Notes: generated from the sequence alone by a model not told the origin. Positions 1-6,416 are shown, counted from the first letter of the stretch. The stretch: 8,493 bases of DNA from UBA5862 sp002408105 (GCA_034189125.1 JAXHVB010000024.1:1-8493), one strand, 5' to 3'. A program made the numbers and translations.

Positions 1-2
1 AT

Positions 3-1352
3 TTTCTTGATTTCTGGCAGTTGCAAGGCGGGCCTGTACTCTGGGCTGTTGGCTATGAGCGGCGTTCCGAATCGGCGGAAAGCCTACCGGATGGGGGCGC
101 AGCCATCGGCGCCGTCTATTTCACGCCCGGCGAAGAGACCGCCGGCGCGTATTCGGTGGATGAGTTCTATGCCGAACTGTCGTTGCCGGTGCTGGCCGGG
201 CAACCTTGGGCGGAAGCGTTGACTCTCGAAGGGTCCATCCGCTGGTCGGACTATGACTTTGTTTCTGGCTCCGATGCGACCACGCGGATCGCGGCCGAGT
301 GGGCGCCCTCGTCGGACCTTCGGTTTCGAGGTGTCGTAAGCGAAGGCTTTAGAGCGCCCAACATCGGTGAGCTTTTTCTTGGCGTACAGAAAACCGCTGC
401 GACCTACACGGACCCATGCAACGACTGGGATACCTCCGGCGATGCGACCCTGATCGCAAACTGCGGTCCTGGGGGTGACAATCTTCCGGTTGGGTTCACT
501 GTCGATGCGCCGCAAGCCACCACCCTGGAAGGTGGGAACAGCGATCTAGAACCCGAAACATCTGAAAGTTTCACCTTCGGGATCGTTTTTACGCCGGATG
601 CAGTTCCAGATCTTTCGGTCGCCATCGACTACTTCGACATTGAGATCGAGGGGGCGGTGGGTACGGCCGGGACTGGAAACGTCATTAACCGCTGCTACAA
701 CAGCACGGGGTTTTCGGACCCTCTCTGTGCTCTGCTTGCCGGCCCGAGCGCGGTGGGTGAGTCGCCCAGCAGCAGTGCTCCTTCCCGAAGAAATGCCCTC
801 AATCAAATCTCGGGGATTCTTCTGACGTACCAAAACCTGTCGACTTTCGAGACATCGGGCGTAGATTTTCAAATGGACTACGGGTTCGATATCGATGTGG
901 GCCGCATCGATTTGAGCTTGGTTGCGACCTACCTCGATGAGTACAGTTACCTGCCTTTTGAAGGTGGATCCGAAGAGCAACTGGCCGGGTACTTTGGGAT
1001 TGATCCGTACAACAAGAACGCGATCACGGCCTTCCCGGAGTGGGCGATCAACTACTACGTGCATTTCCGCACAGGGCAATGGGGCACAACGCTGGGAATC
1101 AAGTGGCTGGATGAAACCCAGGACGGACTTGAAGGGCCAGGGTGTGGCCTCGACTGCACCGCGGACGACGTGTTTTATCTGGATTTGTATGGATACTACG
1201 AAATTGGTGGCCTCACTATCGCCGGTGGAATTCGCAACCTAACGGACAAGGAGCCGCCGTACATGACCAACTACGACGACATGAACACCCTGCACTATTC
1301 CTACGATACGGCCGGTCGGTATTTATATACACGCTTGAGCTACCGGTTCTAG
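3..1352 (+). CDS. TonB-dependent outer-membrane receptor, C-terminal part (5' truncated by window)
   Basis: The frame is open from the window edge to TAG at 1350-1352, giving 449 residues of a larger protein whose signal peptide, plug and first barrel strands lie upstream. Visible hallmarks are the barrel segment GGPVLWAVGYERR near the left edge, the receptor motif SEGFRAPNIGELFLG, and GGNSDLEPETSESFTFGIVF, a version of the N-x-x-L-x-P-E-x-S/T signature of this family. The chain alternates beta-strands and ends ...RLSYRF, with the C-terminal aromatic residue recognised by the BAM machinery. Closely spaced cysteine pairs (DPC...ANC, NRC...PLC, GCGLDC) probably form disulfides in extracellular loops. 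By family it would import a substrate across the outer membrane using TonB-ExbBD energy. The substrate cannot be told from this part; no siderophore- or B12-specific feature is visible. A small exported protein follows 12 bases after the stop. Confidence 0.93.
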   Translation, partial: FLDFWQLQGGPVLWAVGYERRSESAESLPDGGAAIGAVYFTPGEETAGAYSVDEFYAELSLPVLAGQPWAEALTLEGSIRWSDYDFVSGSDATTRIAAEWAPSSDLRFRGVVSEGFRAPNIGELFLGVQKTAATYTDPCNDWDTSGDATLIANCGPGGDNLPVGFTVDAPQATTLEGGNSDLEPETSESFTFGIVFTPDAVPDLSVAIDYFDIEIEGAVGTAGTGNVINRCYNSTGFSDPLCALLAGPSAVGESPSSSAPSRRNALNQISGILLTYQNLSTFETSGVDFQMDYGFDIDVGRIDLSLVATYLDEYSYLPFEGGSEEQLAGYFGIDPYNKNAITAFPEWAINYYVHFRTGQWGTTLGIKWLDETQDGLEGPGCGLDCTADDVFYLDLYGYYEIGGLTIAGGIRNLTDKEPPYMTNYDDMNTLHYSYDTAGRYLYTRLSYRF

Positions 1353-1364
1353 GAAGCGAATCGA

Positions 1365-1877
1365 TTGCGCGTCCTGAGCGTGTCGCGGCGTCTGGCTGTG
1401 GCTGCAACTTTGGGGCTCGGGACGACCACTGGGCTGAGTCACCCAGAGGATGCGTCATATCCAACCCTTTGCGCGGTCTACCGCGAAGATGGTGAGCGGC
1501 TGGCGTGTTTTGATCGGTGGCTGGTCGAACGGCACGGCGACCGCACACCAGCTGAAACCGAGCCCGGTCGGCCTCAGCGTTTTAGTCCGGATGAACCTGT
1601 GGCCGATGAGCGCTACGCCCACTTCGGAAAGCCGGCGCGCGCTCCAAATCAAGAACCCGAGGTGCCCATGGTGGCGCTGGTCAATCGATTGGGGCGAAGC
1701 ACGCTTGAGAAACTCGTGATTCACCTGGCGAACGGTCAGGTTTGGAAGCAGACCGACACGAGGGTGGTGTTTTTGCGGGAGGGTCACCAAGTGTCCATCC
1801 GCAGAGCACCGTCGGGCGGATACCTTCTCGAACTGGCTTCGGGGGGGCGATCGATCCCGGTGCGGCGGGTGAGGTAA
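1365..1877 (+). CDS. Small exported protein with C-x11-C / RLACFD motif, unknown function
   Basis: This is a 170-residue protein. The TTG start at 1365 is chosen because AGGAAG (1351-1356) sits 8 bases upstream, overlapping the receptor's stop codon; a GTG at 1380 is an alternative without a ribosome site. The N-terminus (SRRLAVAATLGLGTTTG, about residues 7-23) looks like a Sec signal peptide, so the product is probably periplasmic. Cys36 and Cys48 frame the motif C-x11-C with RLACFD at 45-50, a pattern I recall from short proteobacterial periplasmic proteins annotated as hypothetical. The middle (60-100) is polar and probably disordered. The end (127-169, WKQTDTRVVFLREG...VSIRR...YLLEL...IPVRRVR) reads as a small beta-rich domain. 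It is probably co-transcribed with the receptor and could assist it, but that is inference from adjacency. It lies in the same reading frame as the receptor. Confidence 0.75.
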   Translation: MRVLSVSRRLAVAATLGLGTTTGLSHPEDASYPTLCAVYREDGERLACFDRWLVERHGDRTPAETEPGRPQRFSPDEPVADERYAHFGKPARAPNQEPEVPMVALVNRLGRSTLEKLVIHLANGQVWKQTDTRVVFLREGHQVSIRRAPSGGYLLELASGGRSIPVRRVR

Positions 1878-1934
1878 CGATTCGGAGCGGGTCGCGACCC
1901 AATGAAAAAGCAAAAATTTGGGGCCTAGGAAGAA

Positions 1935-1960
1935 AAACGGGGCCGTGCGCGGCCCCGTTT
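1935..1960. terminator. Intrinsic terminator between convergent genes
   Basis: An 11-bp perfect stem, AAACGGGGCCG / CGGCCCCGTTT, closes on a 4-base loop (TGCG). On the minus strand the stem is followed by TTTTTCTT, a good U-tract, so it fits as the terminator of the ompA-like gene ending at 1999. On the plus strand the stem is followed by TTTCC, and a T5 run occurs only about 8 bases later. It may therefore also stop transcription of the gene ending at 1877, less efficiently. The rest of the 121-bp gap shows nothing else. Confidence 0.88.
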
Positions 1961-1998
1961 CCTGTGCTTTTTGTGATGGAACTGCGTGCGCAAACGGC

Positions 1999-2811
1999 TT
2001 ACTCGCGTTCAGCGGACTCCACTTCCTGGCCTTCGCCAAGAATGACGAGTTCAACCCTCCGGTTCTGCTGCCGGCCTGCTGCTTCGTCGTTCGATGCGAC
2101 TGGAAAGCGTTCGCCGTAGCCGCGCACATACAATCGGTTCTCGGCAATTCCCTCTGCGACGAGAAAATCCTTCACCGCTTGCGCGCGTTGTTCAGAGAGG
2201 CGCTGGTTATAGGCTTCTGAGCCCACGCTGTCCGTATAGCCCTCGATCAGTACGTTGCGTTCGGGGTGGTCCTTCAAGGCCCGGGTCAGCTGCGACAGGT
2301 TGCGTTGGACACCGCTCTTGAGCTCCGCCTTCCCAAAGGGAAACAGCACTTCCCCTAGGGTGACCACCAAGCCGCGGTCTGTTTGCTTGGTTTGCATCGC
2401 GTCCAATTGGGCTTCAAGATCGCGAACCCGGGCTTTTGCTGCGGCCGTTTCCTGGGCGCGGGATTCTCTGAGCATGGACTCGCGCTGGGCGCGCAACTCT
2501 TTCACGCGTGCTTCACTGGTCTTTGCAGATGCCACCTCGCGGGCTGTCGCGATCTGCTGTTTGGTGACGTAGATTTCGTGCTCGGTCTCACGCTCGTCTC
2601 CATCCTCCCAAGCCTGCTGGGCTTCGCGCAGGTTGGACTGTGCCAACTCGATCTCGTCAGCTGCATAGGCCTGCACGTCGCGGTCTGTGCTTGCCGCGTC
2701 GTACATGCGCTGGACCTGCTCGAGCTCGGGATTCGTGGGATTACCCGCACAGGCTGCGAGAAGTGCGCTGGCAGCAAGCGCAGTTGGGATGCGCAAATTG
2801 TAGGTGCTCAT
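1999..2811 (-). CDS. OmpA-family lipoprotein with DUF4398-like N-terminal region and coiled coil
   Basis: The product is a 270-residue lipoprotein that should link the outer membrane to peptidoglycan. The start at 2811 is set by AAGGAG about 9 bases upstream and by the signal peptide it opens: MSTYNLRIPTALAASALLAAC with lipobox LAAC, so Cys21 is lipidated. Residues 25-90 (NPELEQVQ...IELAQSNLREAQ) resemble DUF4398. Residues 90-145 are rich in Ala, Glu, Arg and Lys and form a predicted coiled coil. Residues 149-258 are an OmpA_C domain, with LFPFGKAEL, IEGYTDSVGSEAYNQRLSEQRA and NRRVELVI. Asp194 and Arg209 occupy the positions that bind diaminopimelate in OmpA-type domains, with the usual 15-residue spacing. 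Residue +2 after Cys is Ala, consistent with Lol export to the outer membrane. It lies downstream of another DUF4398 lipoprotein on the same strand and is probably in its operon. Confidence 0.93.
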   Translation of the reverse strand: MSTYNLRIPTALAASALLAACAGNPTNPELEQVQRMYDAASTDRDVQAYAADEIELAQSNLREAQQAWEDGDERETEHEIYVTKQQIATAREVASAKTSEARVKELRAQRESMLRESRAQETAAAKARVRDLEAQLDAMQTKQTDRGLVVTLGEVLFPFGKAELKSGVQRNLSQLTRALKDHPERNVLIEGYTDSVGSEAYNQRLSEQRAQAVKDFLVAEGIAENRLYVRGYGERFPVASNDEAAGRQQNRRVELVILGEGQEVESAERE

Positions 2812-2870
2812 CAGATAAAACTCCTTGATTTTGGCATGTCGATGTAGGTCTGAACCTGTGTATTGGTCCC

Positions 2871-3248
2871 TCATTGGTTCATCTGATTGCGTTCGATTTC
2901 TGCTTGCAGACTCTCGATCGCGTCCATCAGTTCAGCCACAGCTTGTTTCGCGCGTTCAGACCGTGCCTTGGCTTCCGCGAGGCGCGCATCGGCAATGGCC
3001 TGTTCTGCAAGCAGCCCAGCGCGTTCGTACTCTTCGTCTTTCATGGCACGCTTGGCGTTGTCGTATTTATCGCGCGCCAGCGCCACCTCTGCTGGTGCCG
3101 CTTCTCGAATGCCAGGTTCACTGGCATCCTCTACTGCGTACTCGGCCTGAGCCATCAGTTGGGTCGGAGGGTTCGATGAGCAGCCGACGACAAATAAACC
3201 AGTCCCGATTGCCAGTCCTGCTTTTAGTGCTGTGCCGATGAGTTCCAT
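2871..3248 (-). CDS. DUF4398-type lipoprotein
   Basis: This is a 125-residue protein. The start at 3248 is supported by AAGGAG about 8 bases upstream and by the signal peptide MELIGTALKAGLAIGTGLFVVGC with lipobox VVGC (Cys23 lipidated). The mature part (PPTQLMAQAEYAVEDASEPGIREAAPAEVALARDKYDNA...) matches the DUF4398 pattern, an alpha-helical domain in which Ala and acidic residues recur in heptad-like order. Residues 60-125 continue as a long charged helix, likely coiled coil. Ser24 at +2 predicts outer-membrane sorting. In Gammaproteobacteria such proteins commonly precede an OmpA-domain lipoprotein, as here, where the next gene begins about 60 bases downstream. The function is not established; a structural role between outer membrane and cell wall is the likely inference. 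An upstream in-frame extension to 3347 has no ribosome site and is not used. Confidence 0.88.
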   Translation of the reverse strand: MELIGTALKAGLAIGTGLFVVGCSSNPPTQLMAQAEYAVEDASEPGIREAAPAEVALARDKYDNAKRAMKDEEYERAGLLAEQAIADARLAEAKARSERAKQAVAELMDAIESLQAEIERNQMNQ

Positions 3249-3293
3249 GCGCTTCTCCTTAACTGTAACGGTCAAATTGGCCTGGTAATTCAC

Positions 3294-3316
3294 AAAAAAA
3301 TGGTCGATCAACCATT
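3294..3316 (-). terminator. Terminator-like hairpin with U7 tract (mscS terminator or leader attenuator)
   Basis: Read on the minus strand, AATGGT and ACCATT pair (6 bp), extended by a U-G pair around a GATC loop. They are followed directly by seven T (the A-run at 3294-3300 on the plus strand). The wobble is only available on the minus-strand transcript; on plus it would be a C-A mismatch, so the orientation is clear. It lies about 100 bases after the mscS stop and 46 bases before the ATG of the DUF4398 gene. The stem is short and AU-rich, so its strength is uncertain. Confidence 0.5.
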
Positions 3317-3416
3317 GATTGGATCGAAAATTCAATTGTGAGTTCAATATGTTCTGTCTGGCTTAGAGTGTTTGTGTTTGGGCGCGTGCCGTCTCGCGCA
3401 ATGGCTGGCCCCCACG

Positions 3417-4304
3417 TTAGTCGGGTCCTCCTTCGGTTGTGGCTGATTGGAGCGCCACCGGCTCCTTGAACGTGAGGGTTCGGTAGGGAAACGGAATTTC
3501 GATGCCTGCCTCGTCCAGCGCACGCTTGATGCCACGCACAACCTGGTCCCGCGTTCTGTGCATGTCGATCGGTTTGGACTTGGCCCACCAGCGGACGGTG
3601 AAATCGATGGAAGAGGCGTTGAATTCGCGGGCGTAGACCTCCACTGGCTTGCCATGTTCAACCAGTTCACCTATGGATTCGACCGCTTCGCGAATGACCT
3701 CGCGCGCCTGATCTGCGTCCTCCCCGTAGGCCACACCACACACGACTTCGAACCGGCGCAGTGTTTTGTCCGTCCGAACGAATACGGGGTTTTTAAACAG
3801 GTAGCTGTTCGGTACCAGCACCAGCTGGTCATCGGTGCGTCGCACGTAGGTATCGCGAATGGTGATTTGTTCAACCTTGCCCTCAACGCTTTCGCACTCA
3901 ATGAAGTCGCCGATGCGCATCGGTTTCCTCAACATGATCATGGCGCCGGCGAGAAAATTTTCGAAGATGTCCTTGAATGCAAGGCCCACTGCGATGGAGC
4001 CAAGACCCAAGGCAGCCAATAGTTTGGCAGGTGTCAGGCTCGGGAACACGACCGTTGTGGCAACCAGGAAGCCGAGAATCCAGGTTGCAACCTTGGCGAG
4101 GGTCAAAAACAAGTCGCGCAGGGAGGGGCGCACGTGAGAGGAGTCCAGCACCGAGGCCAGCAGCCTGCGAACCATTGCTGCTGCTGCCGCGGTCAGTATC
4201 AGCACCAGGATCGCAATGGCGAGCAGCGGAAGGGTTTTGATGACACCGACCAGCATCCCGTCTAGTTTCGAAATCAACGGGGCAACAAAGGCGTTTTCAT
4301 CCAT
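3417..4304 (-). CDS. MscS-family mechanosensitive ion channel
   Basis: This is a 295-residue small-conductance mechanosensitive channel, close to the 286 residues of E. coli MscS. It would open under membrane tension and release solutes on hypo-osmotic shock. The N-terminus is short, with membrane segments at about 21-43 and 70-90. The pore helix spans roughly 95-125 (LLAALGLGSIAVGLAFKD IFENFLAGAMIML), with the Gly/Ala packing pattern and the kink typical of TM3. The beta domain follows (KPMRIGDFIECESVEGKVEQITIRDTYVR, then LVLVPNSYLFKNPV), then the alpha/beta cage ending GIEIPFPYRTLTF. An AGGA-containing site lies about 10 bases before the ATG. The gene is divergent from the unrecognised protein at 4547 and shares a 242-bp upstream region with it. 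It resembles E. coli MscS in domain plan, but I do not assign a symbol because several paralogue subfamilies exist. Confidence 0.95.
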   Translation of the reverse strand: MDENAFVAPLISKLDGMLVGVIKTLPLLAIAILVLILTAAAAAMVRRLLASVLDSSHVRPSLRDLFLTLAKVATWILGFLVATTVVFPSLTPAKLLAALGLGSIAVGLAFKDIFENFLAGAMIMLRKPMRIGDFIECESVEGKVEQITIRDTYVRRTDDQLVLVPNSYLFKNPVFVRTDKTLRRFEVVCGVAYGEDADQAREVIREAVESIGELVEHGKPVEVYAREFNASSIDFTVRWWAKSKPIDMHRTRDQVVRGIKRALDEAGIEIPFPYRTLTFKEPVALQSATTEGGPD

Positions 4305-4443
4305 GAACCGTTTCCTGCGGTGGTATGCCGGGTGGGGTTTGTTCCAGCGGGTGGCTTTGGGTAGCGCTCGAGTCGCGAGGAGTCACCCGGCTGCGTTAGA
4401 CCCAAGGCGGCCGTTGAAGTTCGGTACAGCAGGCGGCCCGGTG

Positions 4444-4472
4444 TTGTTTTGTTCCATGAGATGGCCGATTAT
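4444..4472 (+). promoter_or_regulatory. Candidate sigma70 promoter for the gene at 4547
   Basis: TTGTTT (4444-4449) and GATTAT (4467-4472) are separated by 17 bases. The -35 matches the consensus at three positions and the -10 at four, so this is only a plausible site. It would give a leader of roughly 70 bases. No clear promoter was found on the opposite strand for mscS in the same 242-bp gap. Confidence 0.3.
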
Positions 4473-4546
4473 TCGCTGACCGGTTTGTGGATCAGCCGCA
4501 AATCCTCGCGCAAGCCCCCGTAGTGCCCAAAACCCAAGGAAGAACG

Positions 4547-5203
4547 ATGCGCAAACTCCCTTTAACCGTTGCCCTCTGCCTGGCGGCTGTGGTGTCCGCG
4601 GAAACCACGGAAGAAGAGATGGCACGCTATCAGCAACAGTTGAACCGTGAACTGTTTGGAACCGGAGACCCTACACCCTCGCCTCCGCCGCCTGAGCCTA
4701 GTCCCGCGCCCGCACCGCCTGAGCCTGTTGTGGCGACCACGGCGCCCGCCTCAGCCGGCCCCCCTGCAGCCTTGTTCACTTCCTACCGTCTGGTGGGGTT
4801 GGCTCCAGGGATGGAAGAAATCGCGGTGAAGGAGGCGCTGGTGGCGGAGGGTTACGTCTGCGACCACCCAAGTCAGCGCGCCGCGGGGATGATGGGGATG
4901 AAAGTCTGCGTTTATCCTTCAACGCAGATGTCGAAGGTGGTGATGTACGCGGTTGCGGGAGGTCGCCTCAGCCGGCTTGAATCCATCGAGCAGCACCGCA
5001 CCGCTTTTGGTGACGAGATTGCTGCTCAGGCCAAGCAGAGCTTTGCCGACCAGTTTGGCGCGCACGCGCGGTGCAAGGCCAAGCCCGAGAAAAGCACCGA
5101 GCGGTGTGAAGTCATCGGCCATGGGTACCGCATTAGCTTTGTCACTGAGCTGGACGAAGACGACGAAAGCCTCAGGGTGGTGCGCGCGTTCGGCCGCCTC
5201 TAG
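4547..5203 (+). CDS. Unrecognised periplasmic protein, proline-rich linker plus four-cysteine domain
   Basis: This is a 218-residue protein I do not recognise. The ATG at 4547 is preceded by AAGGAAG with good spacing, and it opens a classical signal peptide (MRKLPLTVALCLAAVVSA, likely cleaved before Glu19). A short charged helix (20-37) follows. Next comes a low-complexity segment at about 41-72 rich in Pro, Ala and Glu, in which a 12-base unit encoding the PPEP stretch recurs 27 bases apart (4688-4699 and 4715-4726). The C-terminal domain (78-218) holds Cys105, Cys121, Cys176 and Cys187, enough for two disulfides, and ends in a strand-like ISFVTELDEDDESLRVVRAFG. The layout suggests a protein tethered or extended through the periplasm, but no function can be claimed. 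It is followed 76 bases later by a Gdt1-family transporter gene on the same strand. Confidence 0.8.
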   Translation: MRKLPLTVALCLAAVVSAETTEEEMARYQQQLNRELFGTGDPTPSPPPPEPSPAPAPPEPVVATTAPASAGPPAALFTSYRLVGLAPGMEEIAVKEALVAEGYVCDHPSQRAAGMMGMKVCVYPSTQMSKVVMYAVAGGRLSRLESIEQHRTAFGDEIAAQAKQSFADQFGAHARCKAKPEKSTERCEVIGHGYRISFVTELDEDDESLRVVRAFGRL

Positions 5204-5279
5204 CCGACAAGCCGTTCTTCGAAGGCTCGTGGGCCGATCACGTCCAGACGGTCGGCAGTCCGCCAGGTGATCGCGCACC

Positions 5280-5879
5280 ATGCAGCACAGCACAGCCATT
5301 GCAGCGTTCGGCCTATTGCTCGTTGCCGAATTTGGGGACAAATCCCAATGGATGGCGCTTGCGCTTGCACAGCGCCACCGGCCGCTGCCCGTTCTGGCCG
5401 GTGCCCTGGTCGCTTTTGCGGTGCTCAACGGGCTCGCTGTCACCTTCGGGAACGCCCTGGCACAGTTGGTGCCTCAGGCCGTGGTGCTGTTCCTTGCCGG
5501 TGGTCTCTTCTTGGTGGTTGGGGTTTCTGCCTGGCGCAACGCCGGCCAGGTTGAAGACGCAAGCACTGACACGAACGCAAGCGCCCGTTGGGTTTGGCTG
5601 CTGGCCTTTGCGTTGATCTTTGCCGCCGAGTTTGGCGACAAAACCCAGTTCACTATGGTCGCACTCTCCGCCCAGCCTGGGGCTGCCTGGGCAGTCTTTG
5701 TCGGCGGAACCGCCGCCCTTTGGGTGCTTGCGCTGCTCGCCGTGGTGGTCGGCAAGACCGCGCTGCGCCGTGTGCCGCGGGTCCGCGTACAGCGAGTCGG
5801 CGCATTCGTGTTTATGGTTTTTGCAGCCATTTCGTTCTCCCGCCTGGTGTGGGTGACGGTCGGTCCGGCTACTTCTTGA
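5280..5879 (+). CDS. Gdt1/UPF0016 (TMEM165-like) divalent cation transporter
   Basis: This 199-residue inner-membrane protein consists of two homologous halves, each carrying the family signature E-x-G-D-K/R-T/S: EFGDKS at 17-22 and EFGDKT at 117-122. About six hydrophobic segments are visible (roughly 5-30, 37-60, 66-85, 103-127, 134-157, 172-194), with a short polar loop at 86-102 joining the halves. The paired acidic motifs form the cation site. Bacterial members (MneA/Mnx-type) export Mn2+, and eukaryotic ones (TMEM165, Gdt1) move Ca2+ or Mn2+ against protons. The substrate here is not proven, with Mn2+ export most likely. AGGTGA lies 9 bases before the ATG. I see no yybP-ykoY manganese riboswitch in the 76-bp upstream gap. 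Its last 11 bases overlap the convergent csoR gene. Confidence 0.93.
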   Translation: MQHSTAIAAFGLLLVAEFGDKSQWMALALAQRHRPLPVLAGALVAFAVLNGLAVTFGNALAQLVPQAVVLFLAGGLFLVVGVSAWRNAGQVEDASTDTNASARWVWLLAFALIFAAEFGDKTQFTMVALSAQPGAAWAVFVGGTAALWVLALLAVVVGKTALRRVPRVRVQRVGAFVFMVFAAISFSRLVWVTVGPATS

Positions 5880-6147
5880 TGCGGCCCATCAGAGTCACCA
5901 ACTCCTCAAACTTGCGGCGCTGATCAACCAGGTTCCCGCTGCGCAGGGCATCCTCCACGCAGGTGGCGGCGTGGTGTTTGAGCACCAGGTCTTCCACCTT
6001 GCCAAGGGCTGCGCGAACCGCACTGATTTGGTGAAGAATGTCGACGCAGTAGCGTTCGCTTTCAACCATGTCGATCAGGCCGCGGACCTGACCCTCGATC
6101 CGCCTCAGGCGCCTCACCACTGCTTGATCCGAGTCAATATCGGTCAT
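5869..6147 (-). CDS. csoR: CsoR-type copper-sensing transcriptional repressor (DUF156 family)
   Basis: This 92-residue all-helical repressor of the CsoR/RcnR/FrmR family (RRLRRIEGQVRGLIDMVE near the N-terminus) shows the copper fingerprint. Cys34, His59 and Cys63 reproduce the Cys-x24-His-x3-Cys spacing of Mycobacterium CsoR (36/61/65), and Tyr33 precedes the first cysteine as there. The N-terminus lacks the His3 ligand of RcnR, arguing against Ni/Co sensing. Family members bind DNA as tetramers and release it when Cu(I) binds. It is divergent from copA/copB, its expected targets, and a GGGTAT-rich element lies 14 to 30 bases upstream of its start. An in-frame TGA 6 bases before the ATG fixes this as the earliest possible start. 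No proper ribosome site precedes it, so translation may be leaderless or weak. The stop overlaps the transporter gene. Confidence 0.92.
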   Translation of the reverse strand: MTDIDSDQAVVRRLRRIEGQVRGLIDMVESERYCVDILHQISAVRAALGKVEDLVLKHHAATCVEDALRSGNLVDQRRKFEELVTLMGRIKK

Positions 6148-6178
6148 TGATCAATACTCAATAGGGGTATAGGGTATT
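6146..6178. promoter_or_regulatory. Candidate CsoR operator / divergent csoR-copA promoter region
   Basis: The segment holds ATAGGGGTATAGGGTATT (6161-6178), in which GGGGTAT and AGGGTAT stand in tandem. The minus strand reads ATACCCCTAT, equal to one half of the ATACCC...GGGTAT-type sites reported for CsoR. The halves are arranged as direct rather than inverted repeats, so the match is partial. Next to it is a perfect 10-bp palindrome, ATTGATCAAT (6146-6155), that includes two bases of the csoR start codon. For copA, TTGATC (6147-6152) and TATAGG (6168-6173) could form a promoter with a short 15-base spacer. The remaining 6179-6416 shows no gene; it contains a -10-like TATAAG (6383-6388) without a partner -35. 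Confidence 0.45.
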
Positions 6179-6416
6179 TGTCAGTGGCCATTCTCGTTCC
6201 TATTGCAGCGATGAACAAGTGCAGACCTGTGCCGTTTCTCCGGCTCAAAAAACCCGGACGGCATTCCCGATGGTTTTGCTGCTGGACGGGGGCTACCCGT
6301 CGGCGCTGCCGGTGTGCGCTGCGCTGAAACCAGGGTCTGGGCTGATCAGCCGCGCGCAGGCACCGATCCATCTGGTGGCTGATATAAGCAAGGGATTGGC
6401 ACAAGAGAGGCGAACA

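Noticed and set aside
546..1079. Minus-strand open frame of 177 codons inside the TonB receptor.
   Set aside because: Arg-rich shadow translation opposite a clear receptor sequence.
1455..2147. Minus-strand open frame of 230 codons.
   Set aside because: It overlaps the C-x11-C gene, the terminator and the end of the OmpA-family gene, and its translation has no domain-like pattern; a shadow of GC-rich coding DNA.
2812..2874. Extended start of the OmpA-family gene at 2874, forming an ATGA overlap with the DUF4398 stop.
   Set aside because: The extension lacks a ribosome site and would put 21 polar residues before the lipoprotein signal; ATG 2811 has AAGGAG and a perfect lipobox context. The ATGA looks coincidental.
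4487..4546. GTG start 20 codons upstream of the four-cysteine protein.
   Set aside because: It would bury the signal peptide; ATG 4547 has AAGGAAG at proper spacing.
4547..4585. Cys11 as a lipobox cysteine in the four-cysteine protein.
   Set aside because: The residue before it is Leu and the hydrophobic stretch continues past it to an AXA-like cleavage site (VSA), so ordinary Sec cleavage fits better.
5204..5279. yybP-ykoY manganese riboswitch before the Gdt1-family gene.
   Set aside because: Such genes often have one, but the gap is only 76 bases and shows none of the conserved core that I can identify.
6219..6416. 66-codon N-terminal extension of copA.
   Set aside because: No ribosome site, sequence unlike any oxidase N-terminus, and it would bury the twin-arginine signal that starts at 6417.
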